Origin: Christensenella sp. | Lineage (GTDB): Bacteria > Bacillota > Clostridia > Christensenellales > UBA3700 | Length of the DNA stretch: 64,000 nucleotides | NCBI GenBank assembly: GCA_022784465.1 | Contig: JALFUR010000010.1 | Location: forward strand, 186,001-250,000 | Reading direction: 5' to 3' | Shown: in pieces, positions 35,314 through 43,739 of the stretch | Layout of the letters: each line of letters begins with the position of its first letter | Numbering within the stretch: the stretch's first letter is position 1 | Notes under the pieces: model-generated | Seen by the model: the letters and a program-made list of their open reading frames with translations, nothing else | Database searches by the model: none | What the model was told of the DNA's origin: nothing | Made by a program: the position numbers and the translations under genes

Positions 35314-36704
35314 TAGTCCTTTACGATGGTGTATCCATCTTTGCTATCTAATATGCTGTATCCTTTAGCTTTAATTTCATTTCTTAATGAATCGGCAGTT
35401 GCCCAATCTTTGTTCTTTTTAGCATTTAATCTTTCTTCTGCCATTTTCTTTATATCCTCAGGAATATCTTCTTGAGCATCTAATACATCTAATTTAGCAT
35501 CTTTTAGATTTAATCCAAAAACCTTATCCATTTCTAAGGCAAGTTCAAATATATCTTTGCTCTTTTTTTCCTTTGTCATAGTCCATAAGACACCTAGTGC
35601 TAAAGGAATATTTAAATCATCATTAATTGCGTCTTCAAAATCTTTCTTATATTTTGCCAAAACTTCTTCACTTGTTTTTTCTTGAGACATTTTATGTTGA
35701 TATAGCGCAGATAACAATCTAGAGTAAGAAACTTTAGCGGCATCCATACCTTCAAATGTAAAGTTTAATTTCTTTCTATAATGAGCATTTAGACAGAAAT
35801 ATCTAAACACTACTGCAGGATAACCCATATCTTCTAATTGAGATACTGTATAAGTATTTCTCAAGCTCTTTGACATTTTTCCGTTATTGACTAACATGAA
35901 CTCGCCATGAACCCAGTAATTTACAGTTTTTTTGCCCTCTAAAGCTTCGCTCTGAGCAATCTCATTTTCGTGGTGTACAGGAATATGATCTACTCCACCT
36001 GTATGGATATCAAAAGTTGAACCTAAATATTTTTTACTCATTGTAGAACACTCAATGTGCCATCCAGGATAACCCATACCCCAAGGGCTTGGCCATTGCA
36101 TTATATGTTCTGGTTCTGCTTTTTTCCATAACGCAAAATCATATGGATTATGTTTTTGGTTATTTACTTCTACTCTCGCTCCTGCTTGTTGATCTTCTAA
36201 GGACAATCTAGATAATTTTCCGTATGATGGGAATTTTGCAATATCAAAATATATTCCATCGTCTATTTCATATCCATATCCCTTTTCTTCTAATGCTTGA
36301 ACATATTTAATCATATCGTCAATATGATCTGTTGCTTTTGCAATAATTTCTGGACGAGATATATTTAGTTTCTTAAGGTCTTCAAAGAAAATATTTGTAT
36401 AAAATTCTGCTATTTCCCATGGAGTTTTTTGTTGTTCACGAGAAGCTTTTTCCATCTTATCTTCTCCGCTATCTGAATCTGAAAGCAAATGACCAACATC
36501 AGTTATATTCATTACTCCTTTTATCTTATATCCATCATATTTAAGAACTCTTCTAAATATATCCATAAATATATAAGTTCTCATATTTCCTATATGAGCA
36601 AAGCTATATACTGTTGGACCGCAACTATACATTCTAACGGCTTTTTCATCTATAGGCTTAAAATCTTCTTTTTGTCTAGATAATGTATTATAAATCCTTA
36701 ACAT
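35313..36704 (-). CDS. cysS: cysteinyl-tRNA synthetase
   Basis: Class I synthetase charging tRNA-Cys. The zinc-site Cys in YSCGPTVYSFAHIGNMR also precedes the HIGH-type motif HIGN. HIECSTMS carries further zinc ligands and GKMSKSLRN the KMSKS loop. 463 residues is normal. It is three bases after cysE and overlaps rsmI by one base. Co-transcription with cysE under a cysteine T-box couples cysteine supply to charging. Confidence 0.97.
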   Translation of the reverse strand: MLRIYNTLSRQKEDFKPIDEKAVRMYSCGPTVYSFAHIGNMRTYIFMDIFRRVLKYDGYKIKGVMNITDVGHLLSDSDSGEDKMEKASREQQKTPWEIAEFYTNIFFEDLKKLNISRPEIIAKATDHIDDMIKYVQALEEKGYGYEIDDGIYFDIAKFPSYGKLSRLSLEDQQAGARVEVNNQKHNPYDFALWKKAEPEHIMQWPSPWGMGYPGWHIECSTMSKKYLGSTFDIHTGGVDHIPVHHENEIAQSEALEGKKTVNYWVHGEFMLVNNGKMSKSLRNTYTVSQLEDMGYPAVVFRYFCLNAHYRKKLNFTFEGMDAAKVSYSRLLSALYQHKMSQEKTSEEVLAKYKKDFEDAINDDLNIPLALGVLWTMTKEKKSKDIFELALEMDKVFGLNLKDAKLDVLDAQEDIPEDIKKMAEERLNAKKNKDWATADSLRNEIKAKGYSILDSKDGYTIVKD

Positions 36705-36707
36705 ATT

Positions 36708-37370
36708 CTATTTCTCCTCCTCATTATCCATAGTTATAGAATAATGACATGCTTTTATATTTAATGCATTTTCAAGTGTTTCTATTCTTCTATTTAATCT
36801 AGCAAACTCTTCTAAAATTGGATCTGGCAAATGTTGATCTAAATCATTTACTCTTACATTGTTATGCTTTATGACTCTCCCTGGCACTCCAACAACAGTT
36901 GCATAAGGAGGCACATCTTTAATTACAACACTTCCTGCACCAATTTTTGAGTCATGACCTATTGTAATATTACCAAGTACTGTAGAACCTGCAGACAACA
37001 TAACATTATCTTGAATAGTAGGATGTCTTTTTCCTGTTTCTTTGCCTGTTCCACCAAGTGTTACTCCTTGATAAATAAGCACATTTGTACCAACTACAGC
37101 AGTCTCACCAATAACAACGCCAACTGCGTGGTCAATAAATACACCCCCTGCAATTTGAGCGGCAGGATGAATATCTACTCCATATTTTCTTCTTGCACCT
37201 GCAGAAATAATTGTCGCAATTATTTTCATTTTATGATTATAAAACCAATGCGCAATTCTATATCTAAACAATGCCTTGAACCCTCCATAAGTAAAAAACA
37301 CTTCAGCTTTACTTCTTGCTGCTGGGTCCTTTTCCATTGCTACATTTAAATCCATTTTTATCTTATTCAT
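36708..37370 (-). CDS. cysE: serine O-acetyltransferase
   Basis: Makes O-acetylserine from serine and acetyl-CoA, the committed step to cysteine. 220 residues starting at the ATG at 37370, with TTGGAGAG just upstream; an in-frame extension upstream runs through the T-box terminator and is not real. The left-handed beta-helix hexapeptide repeats include IDHAVGVVIGETAVVG (catalytic His), LIYQGVTLGGTG and KIGAGSVVIKDVP. It heads the operon behind the T-box leader. Confidence 0.95.
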   Translation of the reverse strand: MNKIKMDLNVAMEKDPAARSKAEVFFTYGGFKALFRYRIAHWFYNHKMKIIATIISAGARRKYGVDIHPAAQIAGGVFIDHAVGVVIGETAVVGTNVLIYQGVTLGGTGKETGKRHPTIQDNVMLSAGSTVLGNITIGHDSKIGAGSVVIKDVPPYATVVGVPGRVIKHNNVRVNDLDQHLPDPILEEFARLNRRIETLENALNIKACHYSITMDNEEEK

Positions 37371-37384
37371 TTTCTCTCCAAATA

Positions 37385-37610
37385 AAAAAGATGCCATCAT
37401 CAAAGACGAGCATCTCGTGGTTCCACTTTGTTTTAGATAATAAATATCTCTTATTAAACTTTAACGCAGTCATACGCATAGCATTTCCTCTATGAGCAAC
37501 CAAATCGCACTTCACTATTTTTCTTCGAGAAAGCTTTCAGCCGATGACTTTCTTTTCTGCACCTGATTTTATAGTTACTCTTATTTGGTTATTGCCGTAA
37601 CTTATATGTG
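37385..37610 (-). promoter_or_regulatory. cysteine-specific T-box riboswitch
   Basis: On the minus strand the leader folds into Stem I: AACCAAAT (37590-37583) with ATTTGGTT (37505-37498), then ACTAT/ATAGT. These frame a specifier loop with AGAGTA on one side and GAAG-TGC-GA on the other. The specifier is TGC (37509-37507), a Cys codon. Downstream, AAAGTGGAACCACGAG is the conserved T-box, whose TGGA bulge pairs with the UCCA end of tRNA-Cys. A terminator GATGC/GCATC with T6 follows at 37385-37413. Confidence 0.92.
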
Positions 37611-37615
37611 TATAT

Positions 37616-37645
37616 ATTATATTGTCAGCAATTATTTTTTGTCAA
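37616..37645 (-). promoter_or_regulatory. sigma-A promoter of the T-box operon
   Basis: On the minus strand: a perfect TTGACA (37645-37640), an 18-bp spacer and a perfect TATAAT (37621-37616). Confidence 0.85.
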
Positions 37646-37674
37646 CAAATTGTGACACTCATGTTCTACTCAAG

Positions 37675-39432
37675 CTACTTGTCTCCCGCTTTATTGACAT
37701 CGCCTGCTATCTCTTCAGGCCTAGACTCTTTTTTGATTTCATCCTTTATTGAATCTTTTTCTTGTTGAGCCTTTTCTATTTCTTCTTTTGTAATGCCAAG
37801 ATTTTTTATCATTTCCTCTAAAGCTTTATTTTTTAACTCTTCTTGATTAATAGTTTTGGAATCAACAATTTCTTTGTCAAAGCTTAAATCTAAAGTCCAT
37901 TCGTTTATTATTGTTCCCTTTTCACGAGCTGTTAATACGGCTTTATATGCTTCGCTACCCTCTTGATATGATTGAAGAGTTAGATATTCTCCAGCATAGC
38001 ATTGCATATTTGCTCTTTGACTGTATTTTGGTGCCGCCATAGCAAGGATCATAATAAAGAATGGATATGTATATGTGAATGTATTTCCAAAGAATGCAGA
38101 AACACAATATGCAAATGCGCTATTTAATAAAACAAGTTGTAATCCTGTTAATGTTTTTCTGCATCTTAAAGCTCTAATGTAAATTATTAGTATTGCTGCT
38201 AAATATAACAAAAGAGGAATAATTCCGACATTTGCGCCTATTTGCAAATACTCATTATGAGGCATATCGCACCATTCTGGTTTTATATTCAATACAAAAA
38301 CTGAGTTTCCATAATCGTTATAACAATCAAGACCTCTACCCCATAATGGAGATTTGCCAATAATTTTGCAAGCTGTTATCCATAAAACTAATCTTCCTGA
38401 ACCAAGAGAACCATCTTCAACCGAATTGTTTTCTTCCCCTGATAGGAAAGCTATAATAGATCCAATCCAACTTTTCATTTGTCTTAAGAATGTAGATAAT
38501 CCACTTACTTCACATATAAACAACATAGTTGCAAATATAATTAAGATAATTACAATTTTTCCAAAATATAAATTGGTAGCATCTTTCATTTTTCTACAAG
38601 AAGCAGAATATGTAATTATTGTAAAAATAATACCAAAAATAATGGCAAGCATTGAACCTTCAGATAGCGATTGAAAGGCCCCAAATAAAGACATCGTATA
38701 TAATATGCCATAAATTATTGACCATTTAAGATTCTTTGCGTATAAGAAACATCCCATAGCCATAACAGTAGATATTGCATAAAAATATCCCAAATGGTTG
38801 GAATTATTGAAAACCATTCTTGTTTGATCAAATCCTAAATCTTTATTAAAAATTACTTCAATTGAGCCAATAAAACTAATCAATGCAGCAGAAGCTAAAA
38901 ATACTAGCATTGCTGCTTCCTTGGATTTTTGACGCTTTACAGAATACGCTAAGATAAAAATAAAGACATATAATATTACCGTCAAAAAGCCTTCGTTGTT
39001 ATATTCATTACCATTCCATGCCATTTGAGAATAATAAGCATGCATGGTAGAGAAAAAAGTCCAAATAAATGCACCTGCAAGACATATAAGTTCCGGATAT
39101 TCTTTAATTACTTTTAGACAAATATCTTTAAAAGATCCTTGAAGTTTTACGCCTTTTAAAATTGTTGATAAAACCCACGCTACAATTCCAATAATTGATA
39201 AGACTTTTATATATAGCAACGATTGATCTAGTCTATAAAAGAACTTATTCATGTTGTCAACATTTTCTATTGACTCATGACTAAACAAAAGGAAAAAAGC
39301 TTGTCCCATAAGAGCAATTACAGATAAAAGAACAATGAAATCTAAAACGAAAATAGCCGCTTTTTTGTATTTTTCTTTTTTAAAGATTGATAATAACATC
39401 TCTCCGTTTTCAATTCTTTCTTCCATAACCAT
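37675..39432 (-). CDS. O-antigen ligase/polymerase-like membrane protein (Wzy_C family)
   Basis: 585 residues with about 12 membrane helices and a long extracytoplasmic loop containing GRGLDCYNDYG and MPHNEYLQIGANVGI. The latter is the conserved H-N-E-x-L motif of O-antigen ligases and polymerases. The C-terminal 110 residues are soluble and predicted helical, with a charged coiled-coil-like tail. It probably joins or polymerises lipid-linked cell-surface glycans. An alternative ATG six bases in is equally near the AAAGGG ribosome site. The gene is 24 bases after argS and may be co-transcribed. Confidence 0.85.
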   Translation of the reverse strand: MVMEERIENGEMLLSIFKKEKYKKAAIFVLDFIVLLSVIALMGQAFFLLFSHESIENVDNMNKFFYRLDQSLLYIKVLSIIGIVAWVLSTILKGVKLQGSFKDICLKVIKEYPELICLAGAFIWTFFSTMHAYYSQMAWNGNEYNNEGFLTVILYVFIFILAYSVKRQKSKEAAMLVFLASAALISFIGSIEVIFNKDLGFDQTRMVFNNSNHLGYFYAISTVMAMGCFLYAKNLKWSIIYGILYTMSLFGAFQSLSEGSMLAIIFGIIFTIITYSASCRKMKDATNLYFGKIVIILIIFATMLFICEVSGLSTFLRQMKSWIGSIIAFLSGEENNSVEDGSLGSGRLVLWITACKIIGKSPLWGRGLDCYNDYGNSVFVLNIKPEWCDMPHNEYLQIGANVGIIPLLLYLAAILIIYIRALRCRKTLTGLQLVLLNSAFAYCVSAFFGNTFTYTYPFFIMILAMAAPKYSQRANMQCYAGEYLTLQSYQEGSEAYKAVLTAREKGTIINEWTLDLSFDKEIVDSKTINQEELKNKALEEMIKNLGITKEEIEKAQQEKDSIKDEIKKESRPEEIAGDVNKAGDK

Positions 39433-39456
39433 CCCTTTTCCTTTGTCTTAAATATA

Positions 39457-41148
39457 CTACATTTTATTTGGAGTAGCAATTCCAATCAAATTTAGAGCAT
39501 TCTTTAATACTTGCTTAACAGCATTTGTTAGCAATAAACGTGAATTTTTAATGCCCTGTTCTTCATTTGCAATATTGCAATTAAAATAGAATTTATTAAA
39601 TGCTTGAGCTAATTCTATTGCATATCTAGAAATAATATATGGCTCATTCTTATTTGCCGCATCAAGTAAAGTGTCTTTAAATCTATCAAGTACTATAATG
39701 ACATCTGCTGCATCTTCATTGTCTATTCCCTTATAATCAATTTCTCCTTGAACCAATCCACATTTTTCAATCAAGGAATTACATCTTGCATAGGTGTATT
39801 GAACGTATGGACCTGTTTCTCCCTCAAAGCTTAAAACTTTATCATAAGAGAAAGTTATGTCTTTTATTCTGCTGTTATATAGCATGCCAAACATTACCGC
39901 GCCAACACCTACTTGTTCAGCAACCTCTTCTTTATTAGGCAAATTTGGATTTTTCTCTTCTATTACTTTTAATGCTTTTTCTTTAGAAGTATTTAATACA
40001 TCCTCTAAAAATACAACGTGACCTTCCCTTGTTGATAGTGCTCCATCCTCAAGAGAAACCATACCATGAGCTACATGATATAAATCTTTATACCAATCAT
40101 AACCCATCATTTCTACAACTTTAAACCATTGTTTAAAATGTAAGTTTTGTTGATAAGCTACAACATATAGACACTTATCAAAATTGTATGTCTTTTTTCT
40201 ATAAAAAGCAGCAGCTAAATCTCTTGTAGCATACAAAGTAGCACCATCACTTCTTACAAGTAAGCATGGTGGCATTTTATCTTCATCTTTAAATTTGACA
40301 ATTTGAGCTCCCTCAGATTCTACAAGTAATCCCTTTTGTCTTAATTCATCAAGAACACTCTCCATTTTGTCATTATAAAAACTTTCACCATTATAACTAT
40401 CAAATGTAACGTTCAATCTTTTATAAACTTTATCTACTTCTTTCAAAGTGATTTCTTTAAACCATTGCCATAGATTTATAGCTTCTTCATTATTATCCTC
40501 GATTTTTTTAAACCAAGCTCTTGCCTCATCATCAAGTGTAGGATCTGATTCTGCTTCTTTGTGAAATCTTACATAGATGTCTAATAAGCCTTTAACTCCT
40601 CTTTTTTCTATGTCTTCTTTATTTCCCCATTTCTTATACGCAACAATTAATTTTCCAAATTGAGTTCCCCAATCACCTAAATGATTAATGCCAACAACAT
40701 TGTATCCTAAGTATTTATATAACTTATATAAAGCACTTCCAATTGCTGTATTTAGCATATGGCCCATATGGAAAGGTTTAGCTATATTTACTGAAGAAAA
40801 ATCAATGCATACAGTTTTTCCTTCTCCTATTTTTGAGGAACCATACATTTCTTTTTCATTATCTATGTCTTGTAAAACTTGCTTTGCAAGTTCAACTTTA
40901 TTTAATTTAAAATTAACGTATCCGCTTACAGCTTCTACGCTCTCAATAACTCCACCTACAGAAATTGTCGCCTGTATATCTTGAGCAATTTGTATAGGAG
41001 ATTTTCTAAGCGTCTTAGCAAATTTAAAACAAGGCAAGCAATAATCTCCCATTGATGAATCTTTTGGAAAAGAAAGCAAAGAATATATTTCTTCTTTAGA
41101 AGTTCCTTCAATATTTATTAAATCGCTAATAATTTGTTTATAGTCCAT
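39457..41148 (-). CDS. argS: arginyl-tRNA synthetase
   Basis: Class I synthetase charging tRNA-Arg. 563 residues from the ATG at 41148, which lies one base after the ychF stop (TAATATG) and gives the usual MDYKQ-type start; a TTG eight codons earlier lies inside ychF. The N-terminal Arg-tRNA-synthetase additional domain is followed by VNIAKPFHMGHMLN (HIGH motif), HLGDWGTQFGKL, and the DALR anticodon domain with QYTYARCNSLI. No independent ribosome site, so translation probably depends on termination of ychF. Confidence 0.96.
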   Translation of the reverse strand: MDYKQIISDLINIEGTSKEEIYSLLSFPKDSSMGDYCLPCFKFAKTLRKSPIQIAQDIQATISVGGVIESVEAVSGYVNFKLNKVELAKQVLQDIDNEKEMYGSSKIGEGKTVCIDFSSVNIAKPFHMGHMLNTAIGSALYKLYKYLGYNVVGINHLGDWGTQFGKLIVAYKKWGNKEDIEKRGVKGLLDIYVRFHKEAESDPTLDDEARAWFKKIEDNNEEAINLWQWFKEITLKEVDKVYKRLNVTFDSYNGESFYNDKMESVLDELRQKGLLVESEGAQIVKFKDEDKMPPCLLVRSDGATLYATRDLAAAFYRKKTYNFDKCLYVVAYQQNLHFKQWFKVVEMMGYDWYKDLYHVAHGMVSLEDGALSTREGHVVFLEDVLNTSKEKALKVIEEKNPNLPNKEEVAEQVGVGAVMFGMLYNSRIKDITFSYDKVLSFEGETGPYVQYTYARCNSLIEKCGLVQGEIDYKGIDNEDAADVIIVLDRFKDTLLDAANKNEPYIISRYAIELAQAFNKFYFNCNIANEEQGIKNSRLLLTNAVKQVLKNALNLIGIATPNKM

Positions 41149-41149
41149 A

Positions 41150-42241
41150 TTATACGTTAAATAGGAATTCAATTACGTCGCCATCTTTAACAACATAATT
41201 TTTTCCTTCACTCCTTATTTTTCCTTGTTCTTTTGCAACTTTTTCAGAACCGCATGCAAGAAGCGTTTCTACATCTATTACCTCTGCTCTTATAAATCCT
41301 TTTTCAAAATCTGAGTGGATTTTGCCAGCCGCTTGAGGTGCTTTTGTTCCATTCACAATTGTCCAAGCTCTCGTTTCTTTTTCTCCTCCAGTTAAAAAGC
41401 TGATTAAGCCAAGTAAAGAATAACAAGCAGATACTAAAACATCTAATCCACTCTTATCTATTCCAAGCTCTTCTCTAAACATGATTTTTTCTTCTTCATC
41501 AAGTGAGGCTAATTCTTCTTCTATTTTTGCACAAAGAACAATAGCTTTTGCCTCGTGATTAGAAGCATATTCTTTTACTGCTTTTACATATTTATTGTCT
41601 TCACTACCAATGTCTGAATCTGCAATATTTGCAGCATATATAACAGGCTTTTGTGTTAACAAACACAAATCCTTAACTAGCAATTTCTCGTCATCGCTTA
41701 ATCCCATTAATCTAACAGGAATTCCTTTTTCTAAGTTAGCTTGTATTTTCTCTACAACTTCAGCAGAGGCAATATATTTTTTATCTCCGCCTTTTGCCGC
41801 ATTACGCAAACTTGCTGCTCTTTTTTGAACAGATTCAATATCTGCAAAAATAAGTTCAAGTTCAATTGTCTCTATATCTCTTAATGGATCAACACTACCA
41901 TCTACGTGAGTTATATTTTCATTTTCAAAACATCTAACTACATGCACTATTGCGTCTACTTCTCTTATGTGAGATAGGAACTTATTTCCCAATCCTTCAC
42001 CATGAGAAGCTCCTTTTACTAAACCAGCTATATCTACAAACTCCAAAACAGTAGGGGTCACTTTCTTTGCATTATACATTGCAGCTAATCTATCCAATCT
42101 ATCGTCTGGAACAGCAACAACTCCTATATTTGGTTCAATTGTGCAGAATGGATAATTTGCGCATTCTGCTCCCGCTTGCGTAATTGCATTAAACAATGTA
42201 CTCTTTCCTACATTTGGTAATCCAACAACACCTAATTTCAT
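41150..42241 (-). CDS. ychF: redox-regulated ATPase YchF
   Basis: Obg-related P-loop protein that binds ribosomes and hydrolyses ATP in preference to GTP. 363 residues with GLPNVGKST (G1), DIAGLVKGASHGEGLGNKFL (G3 region) and the C-terminal TGS domain ending AEVIDVETLLACGS and KDGDVIEFLFNV. It overlaps plsY by four bases and is followed immediately by argS, forming a compact housekeeping operon. Confidence 0.96.
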   Translation of the reverse strand: MKLGVVGLPNVGKSTLFNAITQAGAECANYPFCTIEPNIGVVAVPDDRLDRLAAMYNAKKVTPTVLEFVDIAGLVKGASHGEGLGNKFLSHIREVDAIVHVVRCFENENITHVDGSVDPLRDIETIELELIFADIESVQKRAASLRNAAKGGDKKYIASAEVVEKIQANLEKGIPVRLMGLSDDEKLLVKDLCLLTQKPVIYAANIADSDIGSEDNKYVKAVKEYASNHEAKAIVLCAKIEEELASLDEEEKIMFREELGIDKSGLDVLVSACYSLLGLISFLTGGEKETRAWTIVNGTKAPQAAGKIHSDFEKGFIRAEVIDVETLLACGSEKVAKEQGKIRSEGKNYVVKDGDVIEFLFNV

Positions 42242-42894
42242 TGTTTATCCTCACTATCTTTATCTTCTATTTCTTTTACTTCGTTTTTTCCAATAATATT
42301 TAAAGTGTTTTCCTCGCCTTTAATCATTCTCTTTATATTTGCTCTATGAGCAAAGATAATTAATGCCCACCATACACATATTATTATAATTCCAAAAATT
42401 GAATCTTTACATAAATAAATTGCAAATGAAGCAAAGGCTGTAACTGCTAAAAAAGATCCTATGAATCCATACTTAATGACAAACAAAAACAAGATAAGCA
42501 CAACTAGAGTAATTGAACCTGCTATTGGAGAGATAGATATAAATACTCCAATTGTAGAAGCAACACCCTTTCCGCCTTTAAATCCAGAATATACAGGGAA
42601 AATATGACCTAGAATAACAAAAAATCCTAGCAATATTGCCATGAAATAATTATCTGAACCATTAATTAAAAATCTTCCAATTAAAGCAAACGATGCGCCC
42701 TTTAAAGAATCAAGAACAAAAGTCAAAACACCCCATACTTTTCCTACTGAACGTAGAACATTCATTGTTCCTGGATTTCCACTACCAATCTTTTTTATAT
42801 CCTTGTCTTTTATGCTTGATATTAATGTTGCGAAATTAACAGAGCCAACGGCATAAGCAACAACGCATAATAAAACAATATATTTAATGTCCAT
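42238..42894 (-). CDS. plsY: glycerol-3-phosphate acyltransferase PlsY
   Basis: Membrane acyltransferase that moves acyl groups from acyl-phosphate to glycerol-3-phosphate, the first step of phospholipid synthesis. Conserved loops are GSGNPGTMNVLR, the phosphate-binding FKGGKGVAST and the C-terminal HRANIKR. 218 residues from the ATG at 42894; the GTG two codons earlier is part of the AGGTG ribosome site. First gene of the plsY-ychF-argS operon. The charged C-terminal tail beyond the last helix is longer than usual. Confidence 0.95.
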   Translation of the reverse strand: MDIKYIVLLCVVAYAVGSVNFATLISSIKDKDIKKIGSGNPGTMNVLRSVGKVWGVLTFVLDSLKGASFALIGRFLINGSDNYFMAILLGFFVILGHIFPVYSGFKGGKGVASTIGVFISISPIAGSITLVVLILFLFVIKYGFIGSFLAVTAFASFAIYLCKDSIFGIIIICVWWALIIFAHRANIKRMIKGEENTLNIIGKNEVKEIEDKDSEDKQ

Positions 42895-43045
42895 AAACAC
42901 CTACTAAAATATTATCGCCTCAATTTTAACACATTATATGCGTGCGCGCAATTAATTATCTATGGGCAAATGACGCTGTCAATTGTTAACGCTAAAAAGA
43001 CAAATTAATCTAAAATGCGTTAAGATATATAAATGCAAATTAGTT

Positions 43046-43107
43046 TTACAAACACATTGCCATATATGAAGGAATACAAAGAACATCTCCCTTCATACAA
43101 AAATATA
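43046..43107 (-). pseudogene. remnant of a DUF4143 ATPase gene 3' end
   Basis: On the minus strand the last codons read CIPSYMAMCL and stop, against TIPHYMAMFL and stop in the intact gene at 29977. At the DNA level 21-22 of the last 24 bases agree. The frame is closed by a stop just upstream. Confidence 0.6.
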
Positions 43108-43175
43108 TTTATTTTTAAAATCAGCATCACATCGCCACTTCCGACAAAACGCAGGATAAATATAGTGCAATTTCC

Positions 43176-43227
43176 GGATAATACGCACTTTTAATTTTGT
43201 CAAATTTTGGGATAATACGCACTTTTA
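43176..43227. repeat. two 18-bp direct repeats, 34 bp apart
   Basis: GGATAATACGCACTTTTA occurs at 43176-43193 and 43210-43227. They resemble the multiple end repeats of some insertion sequences, but no transposase is adjacent. Confidence 0.85.
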
Positions 43228-43374
43228 TTCTCGCCCCTATATATTATACCTTTCGTTTGTCTGTTGCCGATTATTTTATACTTGCATTATTTGTTTTGAT
43301 AAATTCACGCTTTTGATCTTTTTGTAGTTTATATGCTAGGCAAAGATAAATTATTACATATAAAAATTCCTCTA

Positions 43375-43403
43375 TTGATTTTTTTTATCTTTATTAGTAA
43401 GAT
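43375..43403 (+). promoter_or_regulatory. putative promoter of the acidic protein gene
   Basis: TTGATT (43375-43380), a 17-bp spacer and TAAGAT (43398-43403), followed by a leader with AAGGGGG at 43426-43432. Confidence 0.5.
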
Positions 43404-43439
43404 TTAATTAGAAAAAGAGTTATACAAGGGGGCTTGGTT

Positions 43440-43739
43440 ATGGAAGAAAAAGATATGGAATTAGAAGAGTTAGAACTTGTTGAAATCGACGATGTTGACG
43501 ATGAGGAATTAGAAGACATCGAAGAAGAAACTTCTGAAGACAATGATGAAGAGTCTCTAGAAGTGGAATCAGATACTTCCGAAGAAACTAACGAAGAGAA
43601 TTCTTCATGCGAGGAAGAAATTTTAAGTGAAGATGATTCTTCAAATGAAGAGGAAATCCCAAGCGAAGAGGAAGAAGATTTTGAAGAAGATGACGAGGAA
43701 GTTTTAGAGGAAGAAGAGGAAATCTTAGAAGATGAATAA
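43440..43739 (+). CDS. highly acidic protein, unknown
   Basis: 99 residues starting at the ATG at 43440, with AAGGGGG seven bases upstream. More than half of the residues are Glu or Asp, the rest mostly Ser, Leu and Val; there is one Cys and no basic residue after Lys4. It is expected to be disordered and cytosolic. Its stop overlaps the start of the next gene by eight bases, so the two are translationally coupled. A shorter acidic head of the same character is fused to the beta-helix protein at 31797-33272. Function unknown. Confidence 0.75.
   Translation: MEEKDMELEELELVEIDDVDDEELEDIEEETSEDNDEESLEVESDTSEETNEENSSCEEEILSEDDSSNEEEIPSEEEEDFEEDDEEVLEEEEEILEDE

Larger units (their letters stand above)
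42901..43374. other. degenerate intergenic region with gene and repeat remnants
   Basis: No intact gene is present. It contains a fragment matching the end of a DUF4143 ATPase gene (43046-43107), two 18-bp direct repeats (43176-43227), and TAAAATGCGTTAA (43011-43023), also found at 25192-25204. It looks like a graveyard of former insertions. Confidence 0.6.

Noticed and set aside
37371-37403. Longer cysE start with 11 extra codons
   Set aside because: The extension runs through the T-box terminator hairpin. The ATG at 37370 has a good ribosome site.
43025-43193. 42-codon plus-strand frame beginning MKEYKEHLPSY
   Set aside because: No ribosome site. It is antisense to the DUF4143 gene fragment and runs into the 18-bp repeats, so it is chance.
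43732-43739. Programmed frameshift joining the acidic and anchored proteins
   Set aside because: No slippery heptamer or downstream pseudoknot was seen; an ATGA-like overlap explains expression. Kept only as an evolutionary fused/split comparison.
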